The position numbers and the translations under genes are program-made. Below, piece after piece: positions 34,304-47,883 of a DNA stretch of 64,000 nucleotides (within the stretch, counting starts at the first letter, position 1; each line of letters opens with the position of its first letter). The DNA is from Onthophagus taurus (taxonomy: Eukaryota; Arthropoda; Insecta; Coleoptera; Scarabaeidae): the NCBI RefSeq assembly GCF_036711975.1, contig NC_091966.1, positions 9,617,501 through 9,681,500 on the forward strand, written 5' to 3'. The notes beneath the pieces are model-generated. The model did not search any database. It was given only the letters and a program-made list of their open reading frames with translations, and had not been told where the DNA came from.

Positions 34304-37300
34304 ATGAATAATTACGCAGTTTTTGTACAAAATGCAGACAAATCTTACGGGGCGAGACAAGTTCTTCAGAACTTTAATATGCAAGTTTTAAAAGGGTCTA
34401 TGTAAGTAAACGAAATTGGTTATTAAAAAAAAATTAAATAATTTTGACTATTTAGTTATGGATTATTGGGGGCTAGTGGTTGTGGAAAGACAACTTTATT
34501 AAGTTGTATAGCTGGAAGAAAGAAATTAGATGCTGGAAGTATTTGGGTGGTTGGTGGTGAACCTGGAAGTGAGGAAAGTGGAGTTCCTGGGCCAAGAGTT
34601 GGATATATGCCACAGGTTAGAATAAAAATCATCATTATCATAACGATAATCAGTGAATATTTTAAAAATCAATTTTGTAAAATTCCTTTCCATATAGAAA
34701 TCTATTAAAATGCGCATTAATGAACCTATAATATCTAGAATATATTTATTCTTTATTATAGAAACTATTTTTAACATTTAAATTTTAGGATATAGCTTTA
34801 GTGGGAGAATTTTCTGTAAAAGGTGCAGTTTATTACTTCGGAAAAATTTTTAATATGCCCGAAAAGAAAATTAACGAACGTTATGAATTCCTAAAAAATA
34901 TTTTGGATCTTCCTCCTGATGACCGAATGATTAAAAATTGTAGCGGAGGTCAACAAAGGAGAGTATCTTTTGCAGCGGCTATGGTCCACGAACCGGAATT
35001 GCTAATTTTAGATGAACCAACCGTGGGCTTAGATCCAGTTTTACGAGATAGGTAAAATAAAAAAAAATATTCCTACTATTTTTGTTATTAATTAACCTTA
35101 TTAACCTTGATTGCTTGCAGCATTTGGAATCATTTAGTGGAATTGGCTCATAAACACAACACAGCGATAATAATTACAACCCATTATATCGAGGAAGCTC
35201 GACAAGCTGATCGGGTAAATATTTATTAAAATAAATTTTAAATAATCACACTAATAACGTTACAAAGTCAAAGGCTGGTTTTATTAAAATTACTTGGAAT
35301 AGAATGTAAACAAGAATAAGTATTTCATAAAAATTTTATGCATAATAACCGTTTGTATCCTTGTAATTTTATGTAAGTAAGTTAGAAAAAGGGGCATTGA
35401 AAATAAAGTACAAGTCCAAGTGCAAGTGAAATGTAGACGTGTTGCAGAGAGAGGATGTGGCTGTCAAGGTCACAACTTACGAATGCTATTAGATTAATGA
35501 CTAAGCTAATTATTTATGAGCAAATAATCAACTATGTAATTGAGCAAACTCAATTCTTATGCGTAACACTACTCACGTTTAATTTCGTTATACATATTAG
35601 TAAATTTAAAAAAAATATTCTTGTTAAAAATTATATGCAGAGATGCCACAACGTAACATATAATTAAAAAGGGATTATATACAGAAAAGAAGTTTATAAT
35701 ATTTATCAAGGTCGTCTATGTTCTTAATTAATAACTCAAATTGCATTTTTTTCTCATTTCAATTATATATTTCAGTAATATTACTTTCTGAAGTCTACTA
35801 CCGAAGACTACTTCGACCAAGTAGTCTTTCCTAATTTTGATTAATAACGTTAAAAAGAGTTTGTAATAGTAGAACCAAAATATCTCTAACCAAAACGCTT
35901 ACATGATAGGTATGCTTAAGTATGCATACTGATATAATAACAGCTTTTGTGTCTTTACTAGAATATAATTATCCTTCCGCCCTCTATGATTGGATAGACC
36001 TCACCGTAAAGAGGCTTATAAAACAACTCAGTACAACTAATTCTAAAAGTATTGGTTATGCCAGTAATTCGAAAACCGTACACGCAAAATATAAAAGCTT
36101 CATAATTCCAAGATATTTGACCTAACTTTAACCTATACAACCGCAAGTCGGGAATACTGCTTAATAATCTTGCGTACATCCTTCGTGACAGATTTGAAAT
36201 GTTTGAAACATCTTTGGAAAGTATAGAGTTTTCTTAGAATAACAGTTTGAAAGGAAAATTTTTGGCAAAATTTTAGGCATTTTATCATGGCATGATAAAG
36301 TATCCAGTTTAGTATGTTTTTGTTGTGGACTGGTAAATTATGGCAAGTTATCAGACATTAATTGGCAATTCGATGCTATCAGTAATATGACATGAATGAG
36401 ACTAATGTTATGAAGAATTAGAAATGAATTTTGTTGAAGCTGTAGTTTCAGAGCCCTAGTTACACCTTATAGTTGAGGATTTTGAAGCTTTTCCTTTACT
36501 CAAAGCTCCAAGTTCACATTTCACTTTTCGGTGAAGACAATTTAGTACATTTGGTACAAATTTACCATGTTGCTGTATTTTTTAAAAGAACCTTGCAGCT
36601 ACTGCAGATCTATATCGTATTTGCAAGTTTTCTTACAGCATTTGAACCTAAGAGCATTTTTAATTATTGAACACTTTTGAAGATGAATTCACATTACAGT
36701 AGATTGACCCGATGGTTATTCTTCATAAAAAATTGTTAAATTCCTGAAGAAGTGAAACTTTATGTCAATTATACTTTTGTAAGTTTCCTTAAGTGATTAT
36801 CAATCAGTCAATCTTCCAAGCATCTATTGAGCAGTTTCAGATTGTTTTTTGATGAGAACACAATCAGATTATTTCTTATAGCCATTGCGTTAATTTTACA
36901 AAAGATTTTTTGTAATACAGCTTATTCAACAATACATCAGTAATCGTTTGAGTAACTATATTACAACGTGCCTTAGATATTTTTGATGCAATGTTATTTT
37001 AATACAATCGTGCACAAATTCGACCGCGCAATATTAAGTCCACGAGGAAAATGTATAAAGATTTTATCTCGATCGTTATACTTAATCATTAACACCTCTT
37101 TGAAGAAAGGAATCTTTTCGTTGAGATATTAATTTACCAACGTTTATTTTAGCTAATTGAGATAACTGCCTTTAATATTAAAGATCGGCTGTTGGATTGG
37201 GCTGTTTTAAAATACTGCGTTTGTCCTACTTTTCATGAAATTCAGCTTATTCATAATTTCAGATAAAAACTATCCACTTCTTAATTAAAGCTTTTTTAAG

Positions 37301-40104
37301 ATATCCCACAAAGATACTACATTTAGAATTTTGAAGCGATTCCAAACTTGTCTTATAGGAACTTTAACAAGAAAAATGTAAAAAATTTCTCAATTATATT
37401 TTTAGATTGGTTTGATGCGTGGTGGTCGTCTATTAGCAGAAGATTCCCCAGATCGTCTTTTAATAGCTTACAACACGGATAGTTTAGAAGAAGTATTTTT
37501 GAAACTGAGCCAAAAACAAGAAGATGGTGCTTTTGGAGATCCGAATAATCCACCGGATGTTCAAGATAATGGAAGGATTCAAAGCGCTTATTCAGAAACG
37601 AGTATTGCTTTATCAGATTTGGGACATAGATCTACAGATGTAATTCAAATTGAAATTATTATATCAAAAATGATTGAAAAAAAAATTTGTTGTTGTAGAT
37701 GTTGACTAAATTATCCGAACCAAATAAAAAGAAAAAGCAAAAACGAGCCTACACCATAAATAAACATCACATAAAAGCTTTAATGTGGAAGAATTATTTG
37801 CAATATTTCAAAAATACTGCGTAAATTTAAAATATAATTCTCTACTTTTTGTTTATACTGTAATAATGAAAATTTTAGTGGTCTTCTATTTAATTTGATG
37901 TTTGCAATTTTGGAGATGCTGGCCTTTTTAAACGCAATCGGTGGTGATATCAAAAGTATTGGAATAGGAGTCGTAAATAGCGAACACATGATGGATACAT
38001 GCAATCGATACTTAAGGCAGAATACGGCGATACCTCACGGATTCGTCGATTGTGATTTTCACCAATTAAGCTGTAGATTTTTGGAGGACATGGAAGATCC
38101 CATGATTAAAAAGGTGAGAGTGTTGTTTTCATAAACAAATAAAGTAGGTGTAAATCAAATGACGTTAATACTTTAAAAAAATATAGCAAACACCGAATTT
38201 ATCACGTATTATTCATTAAAAAAGTCACAACATTTCGTTTACGATGTTATAACTTTTTTATTATATTAATCTTTAAAATTAATTAAAAAAATTTTAACTA
38301 CAATTTTTAATTGAGTTTTTTTAATTTTAAAATGATTTATTACATGAAATAAAATGTTACTGGATCCGTAAAGGAAATGATGAGTGATCAATTAAAAGCT
38401 TATAAATACTCGGGTAATAGTAGATCCTTGAAGTGACTATTCGTAGAAACAAGAATATATTATTAAGAATGATTCTATAATAAATAGTTTCGTTATTGTT
38501 AGTTGTTTTTAATATATACTGACCATGAAATTTGTCTAAATAACGAGATTTTATTTGGAAAAGTGTGGAATTAATTAACATAATTGTCGAGTAGATAATT
38601 CTCCGTATAGATTTTCAATTCAAAATATACAGTAAAAAAACACCTTTTGTTTAATTTATATGGATAGACAATAAAAACCAAAGTACCGAAAACGGAGTGA
38701 AAAATTCGGTAAAAGATAGATGAGGTTACACAAGAAGTCACAAACAATTCTGGATTTCTACTTATCCTAAAAATACGGTTTGAGCATGAGACTCAGAATT
38801 TTTTTGCTGATATATCCGCCTATAACAATGAAAGAATTCCATAAGAAGCAACGATGCGGCTTAAACAACTTTTGTTTATAATTTTAATGAAATTCTCCTA
38901 TTCTTAATCAATTTCTTCTACTTCATGATAATAATATTAAAATTTATTATTTAACAAAGCAATATACAAAATAATTATTATTTATCATAAAAATTTATTT
39001 TTCTTTCAGGTTTATTATGATAATTTAGAAAGTGCTTTTGAAGGAACCTCTCACGGTGCAGTAGTCGGTGTAATGTATTTTTCTGAAAATTTTACCGATG
39101 CTTTTCAAAAAAGATTAGAAAAAGGGAATAGCGTTGATAATGAAACGTTGAGTTTAAGCGAAATTCAAGTTTGGTTGGATATGTCAAGTAAATCAAAAAT
39201 TAAATTAATAAAATTTAAATCAAATAAATTTAATTCTTTGTAGATCGTCAAATTGGTCAAACACTAAAATTTAAACTACTAAGTCTCTTCTTGGATTTTC
39301 AAAAAAGTTTGATAAACGATTGTAATTTATTTGAAAAATTAGCAGATATTCCTATCGATTTCAATTACGAATACGGTAATGATAAAACTACTTTTACAGT
39401 TTTTATGATTCCCGGAGTTCTTATAACGTAAGTGTAAAAAAATAATGTTATTGCATTTTTTTATTATTATTAATTGTTTAGAATCATGTTTTTCTTGGGT
39501 ACAACGATGACATCAAGTATAATGATTCAAGATCGATTGGAAGGAGTTTGGGATCGTTCAATCGTCGCTGGAGTTTCTTCCGTCGAAATTGTACTCACCC
39601 ATTTCATTACTCAATTCATCATCATTTGCATTCAAGTGATCGAAGTGATGATTATAACATTTTTGTTTTACAAAATTGAATATGTCGGAAACATTGCTTT
39701 AATCACTTTTATGGTGGTTCTACAAGGAGTATGCGGGATGGTTTTCGGATTTTGGATATCAATAATTAGCGAAAATCATAATATGGCTAATATCATAGCA
39801 ACTGGGACGTTTTACCCAATTATCTTATTATGTGGTAAGATTTAAACGACTTCACTCGATTATGTTTTAATTTTTTCTAATAATGATTTAAGGATTGGTT
39901 TGGCCTTTGGAAGGACAACCGACCGTTCTTCGTTTTATATCTAAATGTCTTCCATTTACCGTTGCTATTGAATCTTTGAGAAATGTGATGAGAAAAGGAT
40001 GGGGAGTTGTAAATCTTGATGTTTTAAATGGAATTGGTATTTCTTTAGCGTGGATTGTTGGACTTAGTATTATTTCTATTCTTTTAGTTAAAAGGAAAAG
40101 ATAA
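34304..40104 (+). CDS. ABC half-transporter, ABCH subfamily (copy 1)
   Basis: Eleven exons: 34304-34401, 34456-34615, 34789-35051, 35121-35214, 37406-37639, 37699-37820, 37879-38113, 39010-39187, 39244-39427, 39482-39834, 39893-40104; total 710 residues. The nucleotide-binding domain comes first: Walker [10 protein letters not shown] (about 38-46), signature [11 protein letters not shown], Walker [14 protein letters not shown] and H-loop ITTHYIEEA. The ABC2-type membrane domain follows, with a long extracellular loop after the first segment and a helix cluster in exons 10-11, ending in a dibasic tail (VKRKR). Nucleotide-binding domain first plus this membrane domain is the ABCG/ABCH half-size plan. 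The GLDPV and [10 protein letters not shown] sequences fit the insect ABCH group, often named ABCG23-like. Some insect ABCH members transport cuticular lipids; substrate here is unknown. AATAAA at 40282. The 2.2-kb intron 4 and 0.9-kb intron 7 hold no recognised gene. Confidence 0.9.
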
Positions 40105-41021
40105 ATTTGTTACTAAATTAATAATGTATAGATTTTAAAATTAATTAGTTTAGCTTGATGTACAATTAATGTTTTCCACATCTTCTATTTCTGTCATCTT
40201 CAATTTTATGGAAGTTGTACATTTATTGTAACACACAAAAATCTTGTAACAAAATGTAAATTTTTTTGTGAAGAACGTGTAAATAAATAAAATGAAGAAA
40301 AATACCTTTTTTAAATGATGTCAGTAAACAAAAATTTATTAAATATGTAATTATGATACCTACACGTAATTCAGTTAACGATTCAGTAGCAGATATTCGA
40401 AATCATTTTAAATAAACAATTTAAAGGTGTGTTAGCTGTTAAATTTTCAGTGATTAATCAGCTTTATCTTTTTTCTAAACTCGAATTTTCTGGAGAATAT
40501 CGCCTATGACCTTGTTCAATCTTAATTACCTCAAAATATTTCCCATCTATTAATGCCTTTTGACATAAACCAAAAAGCTTTTTCTCTTTCTTGGTACACA
40601 TTTTCAAAAAAGATTCAAATCAATTTTTGTAATTCTTTTATTATCATTAAATTTCTTTAGGAACTCTTTAATCATTGAAAATCATTTTGTAAAACAATTT
40701 TACAAAACAATTTCACCATGGATGTAAATTTTAAAGTTGGAAAAATATTATAAAGGCATTTTATACTTTATAGTGGCTTTTTGACTGCCACTGTATACTT
40801 TGTTTTAATTTAATTGATTTAAAAATAACCCTATAGCTTGTGTATAAAACGTTTTTCATTCTAATGTTTTTTATTTAATTTAATCCAAGAACAACATACG
40901 TAATTGCACCTATTTATCATTTCCATTTAACCTTATCATTAACTATTTCAGCATTACAAAACACACTCCACAAATACAAAAGGCAGGTCTCGGTTTTAAA
41001 ATTCCTTCCTTCTACAATACA
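40105..41021. promoter_or_regulatory. Spacer between the two ABCH genes
   Basis: Holds the 3' UTR and poly(A) signal of copy 1 (AATAAA at 40282) and presumably the promoter of copy 2. It is AT-rich with no other open frame of interest. Whether the pair shares control cannot be told from sequence. Confidence 0.45.
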
Positions 41022-43727
41022 ATGGAAGACTACGCTGTATATTTACAAAAAGTTAATAAATATTATGGCACAAAACAAATTCTTGTTAAACTAAATATGA
41101 TAGTAAAACGAGGAACAATGTAAGTACAAATGATTTATGATTTTTTCTAAATCTATTTACTTTAATTAGTTATGGTTTATTGGGATCAAGCGGTTGTGGG
41201 AAAACCACTCTTCTTAGTTGTATAGTTGGGCGGCGATCAATTGATTCGGGTTGTCTTTGGGTTTTGGGTGGAGTTCCCGGTGAAGATGTAAGCGGAGTTC
41301 CGGGCCCAAGGGTGGGATATATGCCACAAGACGTAGCTTTGGTCGGCGAATTCTCCGTCCGAGGTGCAATTTACTATTTCGGACACCTTTACAAAATGTC
41401 TAAAAAAAACATTCAAGCACGTTACGAATTTTTAAAGGAATTATTAGAACTTCCACGGGGACATAAAATGGTAAAAAATTGTAGTGGAGGTCAACAACGA
41501 AGAATTTCTTTTGCTTGCGCATTAGTTCACGAACCGGAATTATTAATTTTAGATGAACCAACAGTTGGATTAGATCCAGTTATGAGAAATAGGTAACTAA
41601 TTAATAAGATTATGGTTACATAATGAGATAATCATCTTTTTTTGTAGTATTTGGAATTATCTAGTTGAAATGGCCCATAACAACAACACGACTATAATAA
41701 TTACAACGCATTATATTGAAGAGGCAAATCAAGCCGATAAAGTATGTTTTGTAATTAAAAAAGTGAACTTTTTTTTAATAGTTAATGATTATCATTGACG
41801 TAAGCTAACGCACAATCAAATTAGAATTATTTTTTTATTCTTTAGCTTGGATTAATGCGCAACGGAACGTTATTAACAGAAGGATCACCATCCGAGTTAT
41901 TAACATCATTTAATACGGATACTTTAGAGGATGCATTTTTAAAACTTTGTAAACAACATGAAAGTGGAATTATGTTTAATCAGAACGTACAAGAAAATTA
42001 TTTCGAAGAGGAAAGAGAATTTAGATCAAACTCAGTATGTTTTTATAAGATTCTTTACGTTATCTTATTTTATTGCCATATTTTAGTTTTTAATTTCGAA
42101 ACAGAAATTAACTATTAACAAAAACATCCGGAGGAATAACTTAAAAGTAAATAAACATCATGTAATCGCATTATTACGAAAAAATAATTTGCAATATTTC
42201 AAAAACTTGACGTAAATAAAAGAAATTGAATCCAAAGTTAGATTTAAATGAAATTGTTTTAGGTGTTTATCAATTAATATATTATTCCCAGTTGTAAACA
42301 TATTAACATTTTTAATAGCAATAGGACGCGATGTTAATATAAATCTTGGAATAGTTAACGACGAACATTCTTTAGATACATGTAACAGTTATAATAGAGA
42401 AAATACCACGTTTTTACATAATCATCAATGCGATTTTCAACAATTGAGTTGCAGATTTTTAGACGATTTCAACGATGAGCATATTAAAAAGGTGTTGTTT
42501 TATTTTATATCACTTTTTCTTTTTTATATAACTTATTTAAGTTTCCTTTTAGATTTTTTACACCGATTTTAAAGTAGCAATGGAAGATGCAATTCATGGA
42601 AAAGTTGTCGGGGTTTTATATATTTCAAAAACTTTCACGGAAGCTTTACGAGAAAGAATGGAAAATGATCATAAAATCGATAATGAAACTTTAAGTTTAA
42701 GTGAAATTAAAGTATGGTTGGATATGTCAAGTATGTTTTAATCTATGCATGATTTGAAACTACCGCTTGAACATTCCACATTACTTTTAATAGTAAATCA
42801 TTTTTAGATCGCCAAATTGGATTAACTTTAAAATCCAAATTACTCGCTAAATTCGTAAATTTCCAAAAAAAAATATTTAAAGATTGCGAATATTTGGAAA
42901 AATTAATAGATCAACCTTTAAATTTCCATTATTTATTTGGTAATGAGAAAGAAGAGTTTATTAATTCCATGGTTCCAGGGATATTACTCTCGTAATAACT
43001 CCAAAAATAAATCATCTTGAAACAGATTAATATTATTTTTATTAACCTAGGGTTGTTTATTTTTTAACAACAACGATGACTTATTCGGTCATAATTCAAG
43101 ATCGATCTGAAGGAGTTTGGGACAGATCAATCGTAGCTGGAGTTACATCCGCCGAGATCATTTTAACGCACTTTATGACCCAATCATTTATTGTTTGCTT
43201 TCAAGTTATTGAAGTAGTTATCATTGCATTCGTAGTTTATCAAATAGAGTATGTTGGGAATTTATTTTTGATAGCATTAATGATTTTTTTACAAGGAATA
43301 GGAGGAATGGTTTGTGGTAAGTATAAAATCAAAGCTGAAAGCTCAAAATAACTAAGTTTAACTATATTTTTTGATAGGTTTTTGGATCTCCGTTGTTAGT
43401 AAAAATCAAAGCATGGCTAGTATATTATGTACAGGAATGTTTTTTCCCGTTTTTCTGTTATGTGGTAATTTTAAAATAGTAATCTACATAAAGATATTTT
43501 TATTTTCCTTTATAGGAATGTTATGGCCTTTGGAGAGTCAACCAATTGTACTTCGATACATATCTAAATCGCTCCCATTTACGGCTGCCGTTGAATCTTT
43601 ACGTCACATTATGAGAAAAGGTTGGAATATCGAACACTTTGAAGTTTTAAACGGAATTGGGATATCATTGATTTGGATCGTAGGTTTTGTTTTGTTATCT
43701 ACTTATTTCCTCTCGAGGAAAAGATAG
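41022..43727 (+). CDS. ABC half-transporter, ABCH subfamily (copy 2, tandem paralog)
   Basis: Eleven exons: 41022-41119, 41170-41592, 41648-41741, 41846-42034, 42105-42211, 42263-42491, 42553-42730, 42808-42991, 43051-43316, 43378-43464, 43516-43727; total 688 residues. Same domain order as its neighbour: Walker [10 protein letters not shown], signature [11 protein letters not shown], Walker [14 protein letters not shown], then the ABC2-type membrane domain and a terminal SRKR. The genes share most intron positions. The exception at each end is that this copy lacks the intron between MPQ and DVAL found in copy 1, and has an extra intron within GMVC/GFWIS where copy 1 is continuous. It is more compact, with all introns short. 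It starts 0.9 kb after copy 1 ends, so it arose by tandem duplication. AATAAA at 43755. Confidence 0.9.
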
Positions 43728-45383
43728 ATTTAAATGACGTAAAAGATAGATTCCAATAAATACATTTTATTGTCTTTTACAAAAAATCTAGACTAAACCT
43801 TTTTTCTAACCCTTTAACAAACTTAATTTAGATAATGTTAATTATTATATATTTTGATTAATGAGGACCACCAATTTTTTCCGTTTCGCCAAATCAATGT
43901 CAAGAAAATTAATCAAAAATAATTTTATACAAATTAATAATCGAAATGAAAAGAAAAATGTAATCATTTGTGATGGTACAGTATTAAAGAGAGTGTCAAT
44001 CGGAAATTATTATCGAGAATGTAATAGGGCACCATACAACATCGATTTCAGTAGTAACTAATAAAAAAGAAGTTCAAATTTACCTATTTAAACCTGTTAC
44101 ATAATATTTTTCAATCATTATGAGCCCATTGTTACAATTAATTACGATTAATTATTAAAAATTCACTGTACATGGAGCACGGTAATAAAAGGAGTCGTAA
44201 AAAAGTAATTGTCAGTCAATACCTGCGTTTTTCTTCATCCTTCGCCTCGAACTTGAAAAAGATAATCGCGGTTTGTAAAGATCTTCGCTTGAATATCTGT
44301 TCTTAGAGTTTGAAGTAGCTGAAAAGAAATCAATCATCATTTCAAAAATAATATAATTTCAAATAACTTATGTTGACTGAGAAGGGAAGTGTTACAACTG
44401 TATCTCACTGATTTCGATGAAATTTGGTACAATTATAGAATGTACCAAAATATGGTTTGCGTCTTTCTTTATACGTGCTGTAAAAACACCGGGGGTGAGT
44501 TTTAGGGGTTAAAAAACTATGTTTTCAAAACGTTTCTATCGATATTAGACACCCTCATTTTTTTAAAATAATAAATATAAACCTATTAGATAAATAAGAT
44601 ATTTATTTATTTATGAGTTAAAAACCAACTAACAAAAGAAATGGTTGAATCTAGCAAAAAATGTTATTCTACATTAATAATTGACGTTTCTTAAGCGCCT
44701 TTTACACGATCAAAATATATAATCAATAAAAGTATATAGTCAATATATATTGTCAATATGGCCAATAAATATTGACAAACTGTAATTGCCTCAGACTATC
44801 AATATTTATTGACAATCTACTTAGTTTTGCGTTGGCAGTCAAAGATGTCATGTAATGTTTGCATGTGTTAATGAACTATCAGGGGAGTTAACAGCACTTT
44901 CGTCCATTAAAAAGTATATCTGTCTGAATTCATTATTACGCGATATAATTCGTAATATAATCGTAAATATAAGGATTGTCAATATCTCCCTCAGATTGCC
45001 ATATGTATTGTCAATATATCAAATATTTTCATTTTCGTCATACCATCCCATCAATACTTTTAATATTGACAATATGTCAATCTTCGAATCAAAAATGAAA
45101 GTCGTAGAAAAAATGTTTTAAACACAAAGATTTTTTAAACCATGCACATGTTATGATCACTACATTCTCACAGATATCACACATTGGCTTCTCGAAAAGT
45201 CTGAAAAAAACACGGGATTTTCAAAATGATTTGATCTCTCATGTACATATCCACTTTTAAACATTCGTATTTAAAAACATTTATAAACAGAGGGGAAAAC
45301 AACCGGTTATGCGTTAGGGACTAGAATTTTAATATATGTATTATCCCTCTGAAATAACTTGACATCATATCGGTATGGAATAA
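43728..45383. other. Region after the ABCH pair: small frame, dispersed repeats
   Basis: A 66-codon ATG frame at 43861-44061 (MRTTNFFRFAKSMSRKL...) is basic at its N-terminus like a mitochondrial presequence, but has no recognised relative and may be chance. At 44380-44560 lies sequence typical of dispersed insect repeats. At 44700-45075 the DNA is rich in TATTGACAAT-type words, with a local inverted pair (CAATAAATATTGA / TCAATATTTATTG) near 44763-44815. Confidence 0.45.
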
Positions 45384-46537
45384 TTAATCAGAGAATCTTC
45401 TAATAACATTTTTCCATATTTTGCAACCAAATACATCTACCTGTATTTGACTGGTTGTCCCTGTAGGTACAGATAAATGTTTAAAATTAGTGTTTGAAGG
45501 AATTACTTCACTAATAACTTCAGGACAATGGCCACTCCAAGAATCTTTTATTAATTTTGTAGCCAATTTTTCATATTTTTTGCAGATTTTTTCAGTGGTT
45601 TCTTTTAAAACAATTAAAAGTGAAAAAGGAAGTTTCCCAACAGCATATATTAAGGGATGAATTGTGTAAATGTGTGTTGTAGATGAAACCAACTGAACCT
45701 AAATCGCTTAATGTTCTTCCTCAATGAAACTTCAAGTTAAAACCGCTCTGATCCAAATTGTAGGTGTTGTCAGGTCCATACATTTGGTTTTGTTGCTTTC
45801 CCTCTTTAACGAAATATTTTGCTAAAGTTTTTACTACATCATTGTTATTTTTTTTTGCTTTTTTAAAACGTTGCACCCAGCTACATGATGCTTTCAATAA
45901 TTGAGAAGATAAATTCTTTTCATTTCTAACTTGTACAGCCTATCTATGTATATCAATATCATGTAGTAGTAATTTATTATCTAGGCCGGCCCACGCTTGA
46001 TTAATAACAAATTCTGTAATTTCTGCAAATTTTTCTTTATATGTTCTTCTTTTCTGTATATATTTATCCCATCTTTGCAATTGTATCTTCGACGTTACTT
46101 TTAGGAATTTGCTTATTACGATTTTAGTTTTAAATAGCCTTTCTTCCCACTTGTCAAATAATTTGCCGCTTCTGATGTGTGGTATTCAGTACATCCTACA
46201 AATCTTTCACTTGTATCTTTTTGCTGACCATTATTGATGTTATTTGATGAGTCGAAAACTGACACAGTCTAGTCTTCAATTTGTGTATTATAAATTATAA
46301 TCTTCCATACTTTCCACTAAAATATGTTACAATCTTTTTTTTAAACTGACTTCTGCTTCATTTACAGGAGGAGTCTGGGGAATATTCATAACAGTAAAAA
46401 CTGTCATTAGCAAATTTAAAACGTTTATTGGGTTTATTACAACCGTTGTTTCTGGTGGTTGTTCTGAAACTAAAATTTGCCCACTAGGAGCCGTTCATTT
46501 ATACTAGATGAAGACCGTTTCTTGTTATTTGGACTCA
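45384..46537 (-). pseudogene. Pogo/Tigger-like (DDE_1) transposase remnant
   Basis: On the minus strand the start MSPNNKKRSSSS (46537) and later pieces are readable in changing frames: ITEFVINQAWAGLD-like, LLLHDIDIHR, the NLDQSGFNL motif, SSTTHIYTIHPLI and finally IKDSWSGHCPEVISEV and LSVPTGTTSQIQVDVFG. These follow the order of CENP-B/pogo-type transposases (N-D-Q-S/T-G; DSW-GH; IP-GTT--IQPLDV). The usual IQPLDV is IQVDV here. Stops and frame changes occur throughout, so the copy is dead. No terminal repeats were located. Confidence 0.75.
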
Positions 46538-46577
46538 TGCCAAACCTTTTCGAGAAGCGATGCCTAGTGACATAAAA

Positions 46578-47054
46578 CTAAATCGGGTGCGAACCACGCG
46601 CTAAATTTACACATATATTATATTTTTCAAAACGAAAAAAAGAACACAAGAGGTCAATAATAGGATAAATATTTAACTGCTTTATCATAAGTCTTTCTAA
46701 GATCTTTGAAAGAACCGGCAGAATTGTAATGGGCCTCAGATTCTTACAACCAGTGATAGGAACAAGTTTGGGAATGGGAACAACAACAAAAAAACCATAC
46801 TTCCAGCAATCTGGAAACACTGAATGAATCAAACGAAAATTGAAAAGATGGACAAGCACGTCAAGAATACGGGGACAACACAGTCGAATCATATCCAGGC
46901 TGATTCCATCAGCTCCAACTCCTGTAGACCTTAGGTTCAATAAAATCTGCTGGATACACTCAGGAGAGACCTCACTAAATGCAAACATGGACGAAGCAGG
47001 ACATATCCTATTATTGTTATAAAAAGCAAGAAGATCAGTATCAGGTGTAACCAA
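46578..47054 (-). mobile_element. LINE reverse transcriptase fragment
   Basis: The minus-strand frame encodes FSEVSPECIQQILLNLRS, STGVGADGISLDMIR, VFPDCWKYGFFVVVPIPK and NLRPITILPVLSKILERLM, which are RT fingers-domain blocks of Jockey/R1-like non-LTR retrotransposons. The catalytic YxDD block is not present, so this is a 5' piece of the RT domain. It is bordered by the pogo-like remnant. Confidence 0.85.
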
Positions 47055-47340
47055 GGAGTCATTTACACTATTACTAAAAATTGTCTGATAACATTAAGAT
47101 CTGACAAATGAGAAGGCAACGAAATAGCAGAAGATTTCAACACGTTAAACCTTCTTAGGTTTTTCCACAAACACTTAGAGTCACCGACGATTCAATTTTT
47201 TTTCAAAAAATTACTTTTTTCTGGGCGAATAGCACCCGTGACGTAATTTCGTAGTCTTATAATATTGAAAACTCTGCTGACTCCTAATCCTTTTATACTT
47301 AGCAAATGCTTCATTCCTTAGTTTAATCATTTACAGATTT

Positions 47341-47471
47341 GAGATAGAAAAATAGCAGTAGCTATGCATAACCAACTGTTTCAGATATCAAAAATTAATC
47401 ATTGTCTTAATAAAATATCTAAAACAACTGGTTGCCATGGTTACGCATGGCTACTGCTATTTTTCTACCTC
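47341..47471. repeat. Inverted repeat, arms about 52 bp
   Basis: Left arm 47341-47392 and right arm 47420-47471 are near-complements; both contain AAAATAGCAGTAGC or its complement. AT-rich loop. Likely a small MITE in the 1.3-kb stretch between the LINE fragment and the BOD1-like gene. Confidence 0.65.
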
Positions 47472-47699
47472 AAATGAATGGAAAATCATGAAACATTAAG
47501 GCAATTTTTCTCGAAAATTTTCTTATGTACCTAATATTAATTTTGGCTGTACCAAATTCAGAAAGAAATCCTCTTTCATATTCCGTAATATAAATGGGGA
47601 ATTGCTATTTGAAAAAAATAGCGATGATGTCATAAAAAAAAATTTAAATCCTTAGACCCGCCTCAGAGATTTTTCTACAAACCGTTTTTAATTGTTTTA

Positions 47700-47883
47700 A
47701 CGAATTTATCCGTTACTTTTGGGAAGCACTGTATATGTAGTCGAGTTGGTATTTTACTTATTTAATTATATGACGCTTGTATTTATGTATATTCATGTAT
47801 GTATGTTCTTAAATGTGTATTAAGACAATCTGATGTGTGAAAATGCTGTATGTGGTGTGGACATCACAAATAAATTATTATTA
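47700..47883 (+). mobile_element. Probable LINE 3' tail
   Basis: TG-rich sequence with ATGTATGTATG words ending in AATAAATTATTATTATTA resembles the 3' UTR and short-repeat tail of a non-LTR element in plus orientation. It carries no coding sequence. Its last bases abut the stop codon of the minus-strand BOD1-like gene at 47884. Confidence 0.45.
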
